The notes below the pieces were generated by a model. The model searched no databases. It saw only the letters and a program-made list of their open reading frames with translations, and was not told where the DNA came from. DNA of 64,000 nucleotides from Rhodococcus koreensis. Lineage in GTDB: Bacteria > Actinomycetota > Actinomycetes > Mycobacteriales > Mycobacteriaceae. The position numbers and the translations under genes were made by a program. Position 1 is the stretch's first letter; the number at the start of each line of letters is the position of its first letter. Of this stretch, positions 18,098 to 27,163 are shown piece after piece. The stretch lies in assembly GCF_900105905.1 (NCBI RefSeq), contig NZ_FNSV01000005.1:1984001-2048000 (forward strand), read 5' to 3'.

Positions 18098-18166
18098 ATG
18101 GTCGAAAATGGAATCATGGCAGGGGAAGCGAGCGAGATCGTTCTGAGCAAGCAGGATCTTCCTGAG
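18098..18166 (+). pseudogene. Imm-5-like gene, 5' part, split by IS21 element
   Basis: Encodes MVENGIMAGEASEIVLSKQDLPE up to the target duplication (an ATG at 18116 is an alternative start). Joining CCT GAG (18161-18166) to GTG ACC at 20825 restores one frame, ...SKQDLPE-VTMFAAGCAEVV..., typical of Imm-5-like proteins. The gene is inactivated by the insertion. Confidence 0.75.
18160..18166. repeat. Left copy of IS target-site duplication
   Basis: TCCTGAG, identical to 20818-20824 on the far side of the element. Confidence 0.88.
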
Positions 18167-18174
18167 TGTCGACC

Positions 18175-18215
18175 GTCACGTAATTCCCCAGGGGTGTCCG
18201 TCACGTAATTCCCCA
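18175..18215. repeat. Left-end transposase-site repeats of the IS21 element
   Basis: Two copies of GTCACGTAATTCCCCA at 18175-18190 and 18200-18215, the outer one inside the terminal inverted repeat. Confidence 0.85.
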
Positions 18216-18263
18216 TGCTCGGGCGTGCTGAGTCGAGGGTAACCCGAGCGGACGGGGTGCGGA

Positions 18264-19028
18264 TCAAGTTGCGCTGGCGGTGCGGTGTCCGGGTCGTTTG
18301 CGGGGTCGGTAGGACGGTCCGTCCATCAGGGTTTGATGGCTGGTGTTGATCAGCCGGTCGAGGAGGGACTCGGCGACGACCGGGTTCGGGAACAGCGGAT
18401 ACCAGTCCTTCGGGGCGCGGTTACTCGTCAGAATCAGGGGTTTGCCGGCGATCGCACGATCGGAAACCAGATCGTAGAGGTCATCGGACTGGGTAGTGGT
18501 GTGCTCACGCATCGCGAAATCATCGATAATCAACACCAGCGGCCGGGTGTATTCCCGCATCCGCTGACCGATGGTGCGGTCGGCATGGCCGCCGGCCAGA
18601 TCGGCGAGCATGCGGGAGCACTTGACGAACCGCACGTCCCCACCACGGCGGGCGACATGATGCCCAAGAGCTTGTGCCACATGGGTTTTGCCTACTCCAA
18701 CGGGTCCGTAGAGAATGACCGACTCGCCGGCGTCGAGCCAGCGCAGCGCGGCCAGATCCCGCAGCATCGCCGCCGGGAGTTTCGGATTCGCGGTGAAATC
18801 GAAGTCCTCGAACGTGGCCCGTTGCTCGAACCTCGCCCGCCGCAGCCGGCGGGCCAGCGCCGCGGTTTCCCGGCGGGCGATCTCGTCCTCACACAGCACT
18901 TGCAGGAATTCGAGGTGCCCAAGCTGCCCGTCCCGGGTCTGGGCGAGCCGGGCATCGAGCGTGTCGAGCATCCCGGTCAGCTTCAACGTTTTCAGCGCAG
19001 CCCGCAGGCTGGGGTCGTGAATGGTCAT
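18264..19028 (-). CDS. istB: IstB, IS21 transposition ATPase
   Basis: 254-residue AAA+ helper of the IS21 transposase. It has Walker A GPVGVGKT, Walker B LVLIIDDFAM, sensor region LILTSNRAPKDWYPLF, and the conserved C-terminal DRLINTSHQTLMDGPSYRPRK (landmarks DRLINTSHQ and GPSYRPRK). Starting at MTIHDPSLRA (19028) gives the normal family length and leaves 61 bp to istA upstream. Confidence 0.95.
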   Translation of the reverse strand: MTIHDPSLRAALKTLKLTGMLDTLDARLAQTRDGQLGHLEFLQVLCEDEIARRETAALARRLRRARFEQRATFEDFDFTANPKLPAAMLRDLAALRWLDAGESVILYGPVGVGKTHVAQALGHHVARRGGDVRFVKCSRMLADLAGGHADRTIGQRMREYTRPLVLIIDDFAMREHTTTQSDDLYDLVSDRAIAGKPLILTSNRAPKDWYPLFPNPVVAESLLDRLINTSHQTLMDGPSYRPRKRPGHRTASAT

Positions 19029-19089
19029 GACGATTCCTAAGGTGAAAGTAATTGGTGTGCAGCATGTGTCAGTGGCAGCGTTCAACACT

Positions 19090-20649
19090 TCAGGCGGTGC
19101 GTTCGGTGTCGAAGGCATCGGGTCCGCGCAGGAATGCCGGCGCCGGTGCGGGGGCTGGTGCCGGCCGTCCGTCGTGTTCGGTGCCGGCGGCGAGGATGCC
19201 CTTGACGGTGCGGTAGCTGGGGTCACCGACCTCGAGGGCGCGGGCGCAGGCCGCGTCCAGGCGGGCGTCGTCGTAGCGGTCCCGCAGCCGGATGATGCCC
19301 TGGATCGCCCGCAGCCGGTGCAGCGCGTTGACCTGCGATAACTCGGCGACGATCGCGACGGCGCCGAGACCGATCTGCTCGGCCTGCGCCCGGCACCAGG
19401 ACACCGTCTGCAGCGTGTAGGCGATCTTGTGCGGAGGGTAGTGCTCGGGGTTCGTCGACCGCCCCGACAGGTGCAGCACGTGGGTGGCGACCACCTGCTC
19501 GGTGTGGAAGATCTGCACCACGTCGCCGCTGGTGCGGACCAGCACTTGCTGACCGATCAACCGCCAGGGCACCGAGTACAGGGCCTTGCCGGCCTTGACG
19601 TGACAGTCCGGGGCGACCTTGCCGACCTGGTAGCGGACCGGGTCGAATGGTCGCGGTGGAAGTGGTGTGAGACGGTGCTTTTCGACAGCATCGAACACCG
19701 CTGTCGGCTGCGCTCCGTCGAGACCACGATGGTTATGGCGACCGTAGACGTCGGTGCACCAGGCCAGAGCGGCGTCCTGCATCTGCGCCAGCGAGGTGAA
19801 CTCGCGGCCCTTGAAGTACGAATCGCGGATATAAGGCATCGGGCGCTCGATCCTGGGTTTATCCTTTGGTTTTCCGGCGCGAGCGGGGTCGATCAGCAGC
19901 CCGTAGTAGGCGGCGAGTTCGGCATAGGCGCGGTTGATCTTCGGGTCGTACAGATCCGGCCGGTCCACTCCGGTTTTGAGGTTGTCGCACACGATCCGGG
20001 CCGGCGTGCCGCCGAAGAACTCGAACGCGGCCACGTGCGAGGCGCACCACGAGGACTGGTCCATCCGCAGCACCGGCTGCACGAACAGCATCCGCGAACA
20101 GGTCAGGATTATCGCGAACGCCCACACCGCCACCCGGCGGTCGGTGGCCGGATCCCGCCACATCCCGAGCTTGCCGTAGTCCACCTGAGCCTCGTTGCCG
20201 GGAGGGACCGCACCCCGGAGCACCGTCACCTTCGGCTCCGCCACCTGATCGGCGAATTGCGCTGCCACATAACGTCGTACCGTCGACTCAGACACCGCGA
20301 CCTCGTGGTCGTCACGTAGGCGTTGCGCGATCGTCGCGACCGTCACCGACGCCTTCAGCTGCGCGTCGATCCAGTCGTGGTGCGCGGCGATCGCCGGCCA
20401 CGTCACCGCCCGCGCCGCTGGGTCGCCGACCTCCGGAAACCACCCGGCGATCAGCTCCCGCCAGAGCGCCTCGTCGAACTTGCCGCCCTCGCCCGGCGTC
20501 AGCCCGGCCGCCAACGCGGGTGCCAGGTATTTCCGGATGGTCTTGCGGTCGATTCCCAGGGCCGTCGAGATCTGCACCTGAGACCTTCCGGCATCCCAAT
20601 GCCGGAACAACTCCATCAGATCGATCATCGTCCACGTTCTCCTTGCCAC
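19090..20649 (-). CDS. istA: IstA, IS21-family transposase
   Basis: 519-residue DDE transposase. An N-terminal helix-turn-helix (ISTALGIDRKTIRKYLA, about residues 27-43) is followed by a second HTH (VAVSESTVRRYVAAQF), the rve core with first Asp in EAQVDYGKLGMW, second Asp in ARIVCDNLKTGVDRPD, and a C-terminal domain with YSVPWRLIGQQVLVR. Complete and uninterrupted. Confidence 0.95.
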   Translation of the reverse strand: MARRTWTMIDLMELFRHWDAGRSQVQISTALGIDRKTIRKYLAPALAAGLTPGEGGKFDEALWRELIAGWFPEVGDPAARAVTWPAIAAHHDWIDAQLKASVTVATIAQRLRDDHEVAVSESTVRRYVAAQFADQVAEPKVTVLRGAVPPGNEAQVDYGKLGMWRDPATDRRVAVWAFAIILTCSRMLFVQPVLRMDQSSWCASHVAAFEFFGGTPARIVCDNLKTGVDRPDLYDPKINRAYAELAAYYGLLIDPARAGKPKDKPRIERPMPYIRDSYFKGREFTSLAQMQDAALAWCTDVYGRHNHRGLDGAQPTAVFDAVEKHRLTPLPPRPFDPVRYQVGKVAPDCHVKAGKALYSVPWRLIGQQVLVRTSGDVVQIFHTEQVVATHVLHLSGRSTNPEHYPPHKIAYTLQTVSWCRAQAEQIGLGAVAIVAELSQVNALHRLRAIQGIIRLRDRYDDARLDAACARALEVGDPSYRTVKGILAAGTEHDGRPAPAPAPAPAFLRGPDAFDTERTA

Positions 20650-20737
20650 CGTCAGGCCCCTTCCCGGGCCCGTGTCGGTGGCCCAGTCAGGAGCGAACCT
20701 GCAGCAGCACCCCAGCCCCGGCCGACACGCCCCAGGG

Positions 20738-20809
20738 TGGGGAATTACGTGACGGCCGGGTGGGGAATTACGTGACGGACAAACCCCTCAACCTGGGGAA
20801 TTACATGAC
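20738..20809. repeat. Right-end transposase-site repeats of the IS21 element
   Basis: Three copies of TGGGGAATTAC(G/A)TGAC at 20738, 20761 and 20794; the last lies in the terminal inverted repeat. Confidence 0.85.
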
Positions 20810-20817
20810 CGCTGACA

Positions 20818-21091
20818 TCCTGAGGTGACCATGTTTGCTGCGGGGTGCGCGGAGGTGGTGCTCGAGATATTCGAGGCCGATCAGCCGCACGACTCGCGGC
20901 CCCGAGACGCGATCACTGCTGCGTGGGAGTTCGCGCTGGGTGATGAGCGTGGGAATTCTCTGCGCGACACCGCGTGGACGGCGCTCGCGGCTGCCAAGGG
21001 CACGAACACTGGGGCGGCTCGGGAGGCAGCGTGGGCAGCGGCAGGCGCCGCCTATCTAGCACCGGGGGCGGTGGACGGGTCGGTGAGTTGA
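20818..21091 (+). pseudogene. Imm-5-like gene, 3' part beyond the IS21 element
   Basis: From the right target duplication the frame reads VTMFAAGCAEVVLEIFEADQ, then RPRDAITAAWEFALGDERGN, TAWTALAAAK and AAAGAAYL. This matches the helical repeat of Imm-5/putative immunity proteins (FAA.CAE.VL.IFE...DSRPRDAI.AA). After AAYL the sequence departs from the family (APGAVDGSVS, stop), so the gene seems to have lost its 3' end too. The role as an immunity protein is only a family name; no toxin gene is nearby. Confidence 0.68.
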
Positions 21092-21148
21092 TCCGCATGC
21101 TGGACACCGACCTTCGTCGCCGACCGTCGACCCAGCCTCCCGGTTCCG

Positions 21149-22813
21149 CTAAGAATTCGTGAGGTCTCGCCGGCGGAACAGCACCACTCCGGCCGCACTC
21201 ACCACGGCGGCGATCACCGCGAGCCAGACGAGCGGAGCGGCCGTCACTTCCGCGGCGGGAAGGGCGGGGACGTGTGTGAACGGCGACAGGTCGCGGACCG
21301 TCTGCGGAAGCCCGAGCAGCGATCCGAGGAATCCGAAGATCAGGCAGATCGCGAGCACGCCCCAGGACAGCCCGGCCGACCAGGCGGGCACGCCGCCGAA
21401 CGCCAGCACCGCCAATGCCGCGACCACCCCGATCGCCGGCACGAAGACGAGGGCGGCCCCCGTGAGGCTCACGACCTTTCCCGGCACGTCTTCGGTCACG
21501 AGACCGTACGCGAGGCCGGTCGCCGCCCCGGTCAGTGCCTGCAGGACGACGATGCCCACCGTGACCAGGCCGACGTGCGCCAGCATCCACCGCGGACGCG
21601 AGACCGCCGTCGCCAGAACGGGTTCGAGTCGCCCCGCCGCCTCCTCACCGCGCATTCGGAGCAGCGCCTGCACCGCGTAGCCGGCCACCGCGATCGCCAT
21701 CATGCCGAAGATGGCGGCGAAGTAGGCGTCGACCATGTCGGTGGTGCCGCCACCGAGTTGTTCCATCATGTCGGCGACCTGCTGACCCTCCCCGAGGAAG
21801 TCGTCGATCTGGTCTGCGATCGCGCCGTACACCACGGCGAGGACGGCGATCCCGAATGCCCACCAGAACAGGATCGTCCGTTGTATCCGCCACGCCGATC
21901 CGACGGCCGTCGGCAGTGAACGGGACGCGCGGGCAGGGCCGGGGCGGGTCGGCACGAGGCCGGAGCCGACGTCCCTGCGTTCGGTGAGTGCGAAGCCGAC
22001 GGAACCGACGACCAGCGCGAAAACGGCGGGGAACGCCAGCACCCACCACGCGTTGTCGTCGTAGGGGCGGACCTGTTCGGCCCAGCCGATCGGCGACAGC
22101 CACGTCAGCCAGCCACTGACGACCCGGGTGCCGTCTTCCGTCACCGTGCCCGTCATGTCGCCGACGGCGCGCAACAGGAATGCGATGCCCAGGGCGGCCC
22201 CGGCCAGTCCGTTGGCGGTGCGGGCACTGTCCGTCACCTGGGCGGTCACCGCGGCGATCGCCGCGAACGCGATGCCGACACCGGCGACGGCCGCGCCGAG
22301 AGCCACCGACCCGTCCAGTGGCAGACCCGCCGCGACCAGCACGACGACGTTGAGCAGTCCGAGAGTCAGGTTGGCACCGACCGCGACCACCAGGGCCGCG
22401 GTGAGCAGTGCTTTCCGGCCCACGACGGCCGCCTCGACGAGTTCGGCGCGGCCGGTCTCCTCGTTCTGACGGGTGTGCCGCACGACCAGCAGGGTGGTCA
22501 TCAGGCCGGCGGCCAGCGACATCGGCATGACGATCTGGCAGGCGAGCACGGCGCCGGCGCTGTACCCCGACACGAGACCGTTGGTGGCGAGCGCGACCGG
22601 CGACGCCGCGGTAGCCATCGCGAAACTGCGCAGGTCGGGTTCCGTGGGATACAGGCCGAGCACACTGGACGCCGAGAATGCTTGCAGTGCGGCGAGAGCG
22701 AGCAACCATACCGGCAGTTGGATGCGGTCGCGGCGCAGGGCGAGCCGCACGAGCCGTGGGGTTCCCGCGTACTGGCCGCGCCCGGTGGTCTCCGGCGTCG
22801 TCACCGTGCTCAT
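21149..22813 (-). CDS. ABC-2 type exporter permease
   Basis: 554-residue polytopic membrane protein with two halves of about six segments each (for example [58 protein letters not shown]), as in the TetR-linked multidrug/polyketide exporter permeases of actinobacteria. Its ATG overlaps the stop of the ATPase gene by 4 nt, so the two form one transporter. The substrate is unknown and no regulator gene is adjacent. Confidence 0.88.
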   Translation of the reverse strand: MSTVTTPETTGRGQYAGTPRLVRLALRRDRIQLPVWLLALAALQAFSASSVLGLYPTEPDLRSFAMATAASPVALATNGLVSGYSAGAVLACQIVMPMSLAAGLMTTLLVVRHTRQNEETGRAELVEAAVVGRKALLTAALVVAVGANLTLGLLNVVVLVAAGLPLDGSVALGAAVAGVGIAFAAIAAVTAQVTDSARTANGLAGAALGIAFLLRAVGDMTGTVTEDGTRVVSGWLTWLSPIGWAEQVRPYDDNAWWVLAFPAVFALVVGSVGFALTERRDVGSGLVPTRPGPARASRSLPTAVGSAWRIQRTILFWWAFGIAVLAVVYGAIADQIDDFLGEGQQVADMMEQLGGGTTDMVDAYFAAIFGMMAIAVAGYAVQALLRMRGEEAAGRLEPVLATAVSRPRWMLAHVGLVTVGIVVLQALTGAATGLAYGLVTEDVPGKVVSLTGAALVFVPAIGVVAALAVLAFGGVPAWSAGLSWGVLAICLIFGFLGSLLGLPQTVRDLSPFTHVPALPAAEVTAAPLVWLAVIAAVVSAAGVVLFRRRDLTNS

Positions 22814-23745
22814 CGCGTCCGTGTCCCGGATTCGGCGCGCCGGTGGTTCTCACCCTCCCGGGCCAGTTCGTCGCCGTAGTGCCGCAGGAACAACTCCTCC
22901 AGTGTCGGTGGCGTCGACGTCAGCGACGCAACCCCGAACGACAGCAGGTGGCGCAGCACGCCCTCGATCGCACTGGTGTCCACCTCGCATCGGGTGTGCA
23001 GGCCGTCGACCCGCACGTCGTGCACGCCCTCGACGGCGTCCAGTCCGGTCACCGGCTGCTGTGTCTCGACGGTGATCGACGTGCGCGTGAGGTGCCGCAG
23101 TTCCGCGAGCGTGCCGGTCTCCACGGTGCGGCCCTCGCGGATGATGCTCACCCGGTCGCACAGCGCCTCGACCTCCGCGAGGATGTGACTCGACAACAGG
23201 ACGGTCTTCCCCGCGTCCGACATCTCCTCGACGCAATCCTGGAACACCGACTCCATCAACGGATCCAGCCCCGACGTCGGTTCGTCGAGCACGTACAGTT
23301 CGACGTCCGACGCGAACGCGGCCACCAGTGCGACCTTCTGCCGGTTACCCTTCGAGTACGTGCGCGCCTTCTTCGTCGGATCGAGTTCGAACCGCTCGAG
23401 CAGTTCCGCGCGCCGGGGCTCGTCGAGCCCACCGCGCAATCCGGCCAGGAGGTCGATGGCCTCGCCGCCGGTGAGGTTGGGCCACAGGTTCACGTCACCG
23501 GGTACGTAGGCGAGCCGTCTGTGCAGGGACACCGAGTCGTGCCACGGGTCGCCGCCCAGGAGGGTGGCGGTCCCCGAGTCCGCACGCAGCAGGCCGAGCA
23601 GTACCCGGATGGTCGTCGACTTGCCGGACCCGTTGGGCCCGAGGAATCCGTGCACCTCCCCCGTTCCCACCTCGAGGTCGAGGCCGTCGAGTGCGCGGGT
23701 CGGACCGAACGTCTTGACGAGATTCTCCACCGAGATCGCAGCCAT
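22810..23745 (-). CDS. ABC exporter ATP-binding protein
   Basis: 311-residue ATPase. Walker [10 protein letters not shown] (residues 36-44) and Walker [15 protein letters not shown] are present, with the H-loop SSHIL. The signature is YSKGNRQKV rather than LSGGQ, a variant common in the DrrA/antibiotic-exporter group. The C-terminal about 90 residues are an extra regulatory domain. First gene of the two-gene transporter operon. Confidence 0.9.
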   Translation of the reverse strand: MAAISVENLVKTFGPTRALDGLDLEVGTGEVHGFLGPNGSGKSTTIRVLLGLLRADSGTATLLGGDPWHDSVSLHRRLAYVPGDVNLWPNLTGGEAIDLLAGLRGGLDEPRRAELLERFELDPTKKARTYSKGNRQKVALVAAFASDVELYVLDEPTSGLDPLMESVFQDCVEEMSDAGKTVLLSSHILAEVEALCDRVSIIREGRTVETGTLAELRHLTRTSITVETQQPVTGLDAVEGVHDVRVDGLHTRCEVDTSAIEGVLRHLLSFGVASLTSTPPTLEELFLRHYGDELAREGENHRRAESGTRTR

Positions 23746-23816
23746 GGTGGGGACGCTACGCCGGTTCGCGGGTGGTCACGACGGGTTTCCGCGGTCGCGG
23801 CCGCGGCGGTGCCGGA

Positions 23817-24503
23817 TCAGATCAGGCCGAGCTTGCCCGCCTCGTAGACGGCCTCGGCGCGCCGGCCGACGTCGAGTTTGCGCATGATGTTGCTGACGTG
23901 GAATTTCACCGTCGTGGCCGAGATGAACAGCCGCTCCCCGATTTTCGCGTTCGACAACCCCTTGGCGAGGAGTTGCAGGACCTCGAGTTCGCGCTCGGTG
24001 AGCCCTTCACGTGGGGTCGTCTGACCGTTGAGCGAGCGGATCACCGCGGAGGCGCTGCGGGAGTCGAAGGCGCTCTCGCCGCGGGACACGGCACGGATGG
24101 CGCGCACCAGTTCGGTGGTGTCGACGTCCTTGACGACGTATCCGCGGGCGCCGGCGTGGATGGCGCGAACGACGAGTTGTTCGTCGAGAAACGTCGTGAG
24201 CACGAGCAACCCCATCGTGCCGTCCGCGGCGGACAGTTGGGCGCACAGTGCCAGCCCCTCGTAGTCGGAGGCCGCCGACAGTTTCAGGTCCATCAGCACG
24301 ACGTCGGGGGCGACGTCACCGACGACGGCCAGCGCCTCCTGACTGGACGATGCCTCGCCGACGACCTCGAGATCCGGTTCCCGTTCGAGGACGGAGCGCA
24401 AACCCTGCCGGAGTATCGCGTGGTCGTCGACGAGCACGAGCTTCACCACCGACGTGGGGCGGGCGGACCCGGTCTGGTCACGCACCGAGGTTCGTATGGT
24501 CAT
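23817..24503 (-). CDS. mnoR: LuxR/NarL-type response regulator, MnoR-like
   Basis: 228-residue two-component response regulator. The receiver domain has LVLVDDHAILRQGL and the phospho-acceptor Asp in DVVLMDLKL (about residue 72), with the conserved Lys in GYVVKDVD. The C-terminal LuxR HTH (LTERELEVLQLLAKGLSNAKIG, ATTVKFHVSNIMRKL) spans about residues 160-220. It overlaps the kinase gene by 4 nt. The order dehydrogenase-kinase-regulator next to an NDMA-dependent alcohol dehydrogenase matches the MnoSR system of Mycobacterium smegmatis, so the symbol is inferred from context. Confidence 0.78.
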   Translation of the reverse strand: MTIRTSVRDQTGSARPTSVVKLVLVDDHAILRQGLRSVLEREPDLEVVGEASSSQEALAVVGDVAPDVVLMDLKLSAASDYEGLALCAQLSAADGTMGLLVLTTFLDEQLVVRAIHAGARGYVVKDVDTTELVRAIRAVSRGESAFDSRSASAVIRSLNGQTTPREGLTERELEVLQLLAKGLSNAKIGERLFISATTVKFHVSNIMRKLDVGRRAEAVYEAGKLGLI

Positions 24504-25840
24504 CGGTCCACCTCACTGTCGGAATGTAACGGAATGCGGGCAGCCACCCGGACTCCGCCGATCCTGGCCCGCGCCACCTCGAGAGTGCCGCCCAGCTCCG
24601 CTGCCCGGGCCTGCATGTTCGCCAACCCGCGGTGGTGCCCGTCGAGGTCGTTGTTCGCCGCCATCCGCAGCATCAGGCGCATCCGCTTCGGGTCTCCGTT
24701 CCCGTCGTCGGCCACGGAGAGCAGCACCGAGTCGGCCGAATACGTGAGCCGCAGGACGGCGCGCGTCGCGTTGGCGTGGACCGCCGCGTTGAACAGCGCC
24801 TCGCCGGCGATCCGCAGCAGCGCGTGTTCCCGTTCGCTGGACAGCTCCGCGGGTGTGCCGCCGACGCGGACGGTGACCGCGAGTTCGTCGGGCATGTGCA
24901 CCACCCCGAGCTGCTCGAGCATCTCGGGCAGGGACGTCCGGTCGGAACCGCCGGAGTGGTTGAGCGCGTAGATGGCCGAACGCAACTGCTCCACCGCGCG
25001 GCGCGTCAATTCCTTTGCGAGATCGAGCCTCTCGCTGCGCTCCTCGTCCGGGACACCGCTCCGGCACACCTCGATCTGCATGCCGGCCGACAGCACCGCC
25101 TGGGTGACGCTGTCGTGGAGTTCGCGGGCGATCCGGTGCCGTTCCTCGTCGAGCACCTGGTGCCGGTGGGCCGCTCCGAGTTGACGCTGGGTGGATTCGA
25201 GTTCGGCGTTGCGCACCGCGAGATCGGACGCGTTTCGACGCGCCTCCGAGTACGCGTGCTCGGCCCGTTCGAGCAGCAGCTGGCCGCGTTGGTACAGCGC
25301 CGAATTCTGCAGTGCCACGGCGGTCTGGCTCGCCAGGATGCTGAGAACTGCGCCGTCGGTGGTGTCGAGTGTGCGGTGCTCAGCCGTCCAGGCCGCGAAG
25401 GCTCCCACGACGCCGCCCTCGAGGACGATCGGCACGAAGGCATGGTGCGTGTCGATGACGGGAGCGCCCCCAGTGCGCGCGGACCGGATGTCGGCCAGAC
25501 ACGTCACCACCTCGTCCGGCAGCGGTGGGCCCTCGACGTTGTCGACGAGGAACGGCGTCGCGTCCGGTCCCAGTACCAGCCGGCGCGGGCCTGCGTCGGG
25601 CAGCATGCCGTCGGCGAGGGCAAACGCGACCCATTGCGCATCCAGGTGCGCCCGGGCCGCCTCGGCGACCGCGCAGATGAGCGTCTCGGGGCCCTCCACC
25701 GTGCGGACGAGGGCACGCGAGATGAGTTCCAGTGCGTGGACGACACGTTCGAGACGTTCTGCGGCGCCGCGATATTGGGGGTAGAACGTCGGCTTGCCGG
25801 ACCGCAGTCCGGTAAGCGTCGACAGGTCCGGGGCGTTCAT
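24500..25840 (-). CDS. mnoS: GAF-domain sensor histidine kinase, MnoS-like
   Basis: 446-residue cytoplasmic kinase without membrane segments. A GAF domain (about residues 50-185; APVIDTHHAFVPIVLEGGVVG) is followed by a coiled helix (QGQLLLERAEHAYSEARR-type), the HisKA_3 phospho-acceptor box RIARELHDSVTQAVLSAG and a HATPase domain with N-box EALFNAAVHANA and VADDGNG. It starts 4 bp after the iron alcohol dehydrogenase stop, so the three genes form an operon. It probably senses an alcohol/diol or a derived metabolite; the ligand is not visible in the sequence. Confidence 0.8.
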   Translation of the reverse strand: MNAPDLSTLTGLRSGKPTFYPQYRGAAERLERVVHALELISRALVRTVEGPETLICAVAEAARAHLDAQWVAFALADGMLPDAGPRRLVLGPDATPFLVDNVEGPPLPDEVVTCLADIRSARTGGAPVIDTHHAFVPIVLEGGVVGAFAAWTAEHRTLDTTDGAVLSILASQTAVALQNSALYQRGQLLLERAEHAYSEARRNASDLAVRNAELESTQRQLGAAHRHQVLDEERHRIARELHDSVTQAVLSAGMQIEVCRSGVPDEERSERLDLAKELTRRAVEQLRSAIYALNHSGGSDRTSLPEMLEQLGVVHMPDELAVTVRVGGTPAELSSEREHALLRIAGEALFNAAVHANATRAVLRLTYSADSVLLSVADDGNGDPKRMRLMLRMAANNDLDGHHRGLANMQARAAELGGTLEVARARIGGVRVAARIPLHSDSEVDR

Positions 25841-25844
25841 GCGC

Positions 25845-27032
25845 TCACAGCGCAGTCCGGAACAGCGCCACCATCTGCTCGTGGGTGGCCGTGCGCGGAT
25901 TGGTGGACATGCAGGCGTCGCGGAGCGCGAACTCGGCCAGGCGTGACAGATCGGCTTCGCGAACTCCCAACTGCCCCAGACCTTTCGGCACCCCCACCTC
26001 GCGGGCGAGGCGATCCACCCGGTCCGCGACGGCGAGAGCGGCCTCCTCGGGTGTTCCCCGGCGCTCCTCGAGACCGAGAGCAGCGGCGATGGCGACGAAC
26101 GGGGTGGCGTCGTCGGTGGCGTTGAACCGGATGACGTGCGGGAGAAGGATGCCGTTGATGACTCCGTGCGGCAGGTCGAGCAGGCCCCCGACCTGATGGC
26201 TCATCGCGTGCGCGGCACCGAGGATGGCGTTGGTGAACGCGAGGCCGGCCTCGAGGCTCGCCTGCGCCATGACGGCCCGGGACTCCATCTCCATCGGCTC
26301 CTCGATGGTGCGGACGAGAGTGTCGGTGACCAGCCCGACCGCGCGGAGCGCATGGTGGTCGGTGAGCGGGTTGTGGGCCAGCGAAACGAACGCCTCGATG
26401 CCGTGGGTGAGGGCGTCGAGTCCGGTCGCGGCGTTGAGCCATTCCGGCATGGTGGTGAGCAGCCGGGGGTCGATCACGGTCACGTCCGGGACGAGCGCGC
26501 GGCCGATGATGGTGATCTTGGTGCCCCGCCTCGTGTCGGTCACGATGCAGAACTGCGACACGTCGGCTCCGGTGCCCGACGTGGACGGCACCATCACCAG
26601 CGGCGGGATCGGACTGGTCGCCTGGTCCACTCCCTCGTAGTCGAGGATGTTGCCCCCGTTCGCGGCGAGCACCGCGATGCCCTTCGTCGCGTCGATGACC
26701 GAGCCGCCGCCCAGGGCGATGAGAACGTCGCATTCGCCCTCGCGGTACGCGTCGTGTCCGGCCGCGATCTCGTGGTCCTTGGGGTTGGGTGTCAACGCAC
26801 TCCACACGACGGGGGTGAGGCCCTGTTCGCGGAGCTGATCCTCGAGTTCCGACGCCCAGCCTGCTTCGATCAGACCCGGATCGGTGACCAGCATCGGCCG
26901 CGCCCCGCCGAGGCGGAGGACCGCATGCGCGGCCTCGACCATCGACCCGATACCGAACACGATCTCGGGTGCGTGGAATTTCACCAGCCTGCCGGGGGCG
27001 GTGGTGCGGGTGGACGGATAGGACACGGACAA
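25845..27032 (-). CDS. Iron-containing alcohol dehydrogenase
   Basis: 395-residue group III alcohol dehydrogenase, similar to 1,3-propanediol dehydrogenases. NAD-site GGGSVIDATKGIAVLAANGG, and metal ligands in DALTHGIEAFVS and the double motif AHAMSHQVGG ... DLPHGVINGILLPHV are visible. A TTG at 27032, nine bases after GGGAGG, is the best start; a GTG six bases later and upstream starts are possible alternatives. A Crp-like box lies 30 bp upstream and a 20-bp palindrome 110 bp upstream. First gene of an operon with the kinase and response regulator. Confidence 0.9.
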   Translation of the reverse strand: MSVSYPSTRTTAPGRLVKFHAPEIVFGIGSMVEAAHAVLRLGGARPMLVTDPGLIEAGWASELEDQLREQGLTPVVWSALTPNPKDHEIAAGHDAYREGECDVLIALGGGSVIDATKGIAVLAANGGNILDYEGVDQATSPIPPLVMVPSTSGTGADVSQFCIVTDTRRGTKITIIGRALVPDVTVIDPRLLTTMPEWLNAATGLDALTHGIEAFVSLAHNPLTDHHALRAVGLVTDTLVRTIEEPMEMESRAVMAQASLEAGLAFTNAILGAAHAMSHQVGGLLDLPHGVINGILLPHVIRFNATDDATPFVAIAAALGLEERRGTPEEAALAVADRVDRLAREVGVPKGLGQLGVREADLSRLAEFALRDACMSTNPRTATHEQMVALFRTAL

Positions 27033-27061
27033 GTCGACACTCCTCCCGACACCTGCGTGCA

Positions 27062-27077
27062 TGTGATCCAGATTACA
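27062..27077. promoter_or_regulatory. Crp/GlxR-like box upstream of the iron alcohol dehydrogenase
   Basis: TGTGATCCAGATTACA differs from TGTGA-N6-TCACA at one base. It sits 30 bp before the start codon, the same distance as the box upstream of the GAF regulator at 2850. Confidence 0.5.
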
Positions 27078-27141
27078 AGACCTTGGCCTCGACCCTACGG
27101 CCCGGGAGAGGGCTTCACACCCACCGAAGGACAGGCACGGC

Positions 27142-27161
27142 ACCTACCCGATCGGGTAGGT
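27142..27161. promoter_or_regulatory. Perfect 20-bp palindrome upstream of iron alcohol dehydrogenase
   Basis: ACCTACCCGATCGGGTAGGT is fully self-complementary and lies between the VWA gene end and the dehydrogenase start. A 16-bp version sits upstream of the NDMA-dependent dehydrogenase at 31341. The pair suggests a shared operator; the local response regulator is the obvious candidate. Confidence 0.72.
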
Positions 27162-27163
27162 AC

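Larger units (their letters stand above)
18167..20817 (-). mobile_element. Complete IS21-family insertion sequence, 2651 bp
   Basis: Both ends begin 5'-TGTC and form 24-bp inverted repeats (18167-18190 and 20794-20817) matching at 20 of 24 positions. Direct repeats TCCTGAG (18160-18166 and 20818-20824) flank it as a 7-bp target duplication. Inside are istA and istB, both intact and on the minus strand. A 16-bp motif, GTCACGTAATTCCCCA, recurs at 18175 and 18200 on the left end and inverted at 20738, 20761 and 20794 on the right, giving five probable transposase-binding sites. The intact genes and exact duplication suggest a fairly recent insertion. Confidence 0.95.

Noticed and set aside
20835..21059. 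A second frame after the IS element as a small separate gene
   Set aside because: It is a shifted frame of the Imm-5-like fragment, rich in Arg, with no family match.
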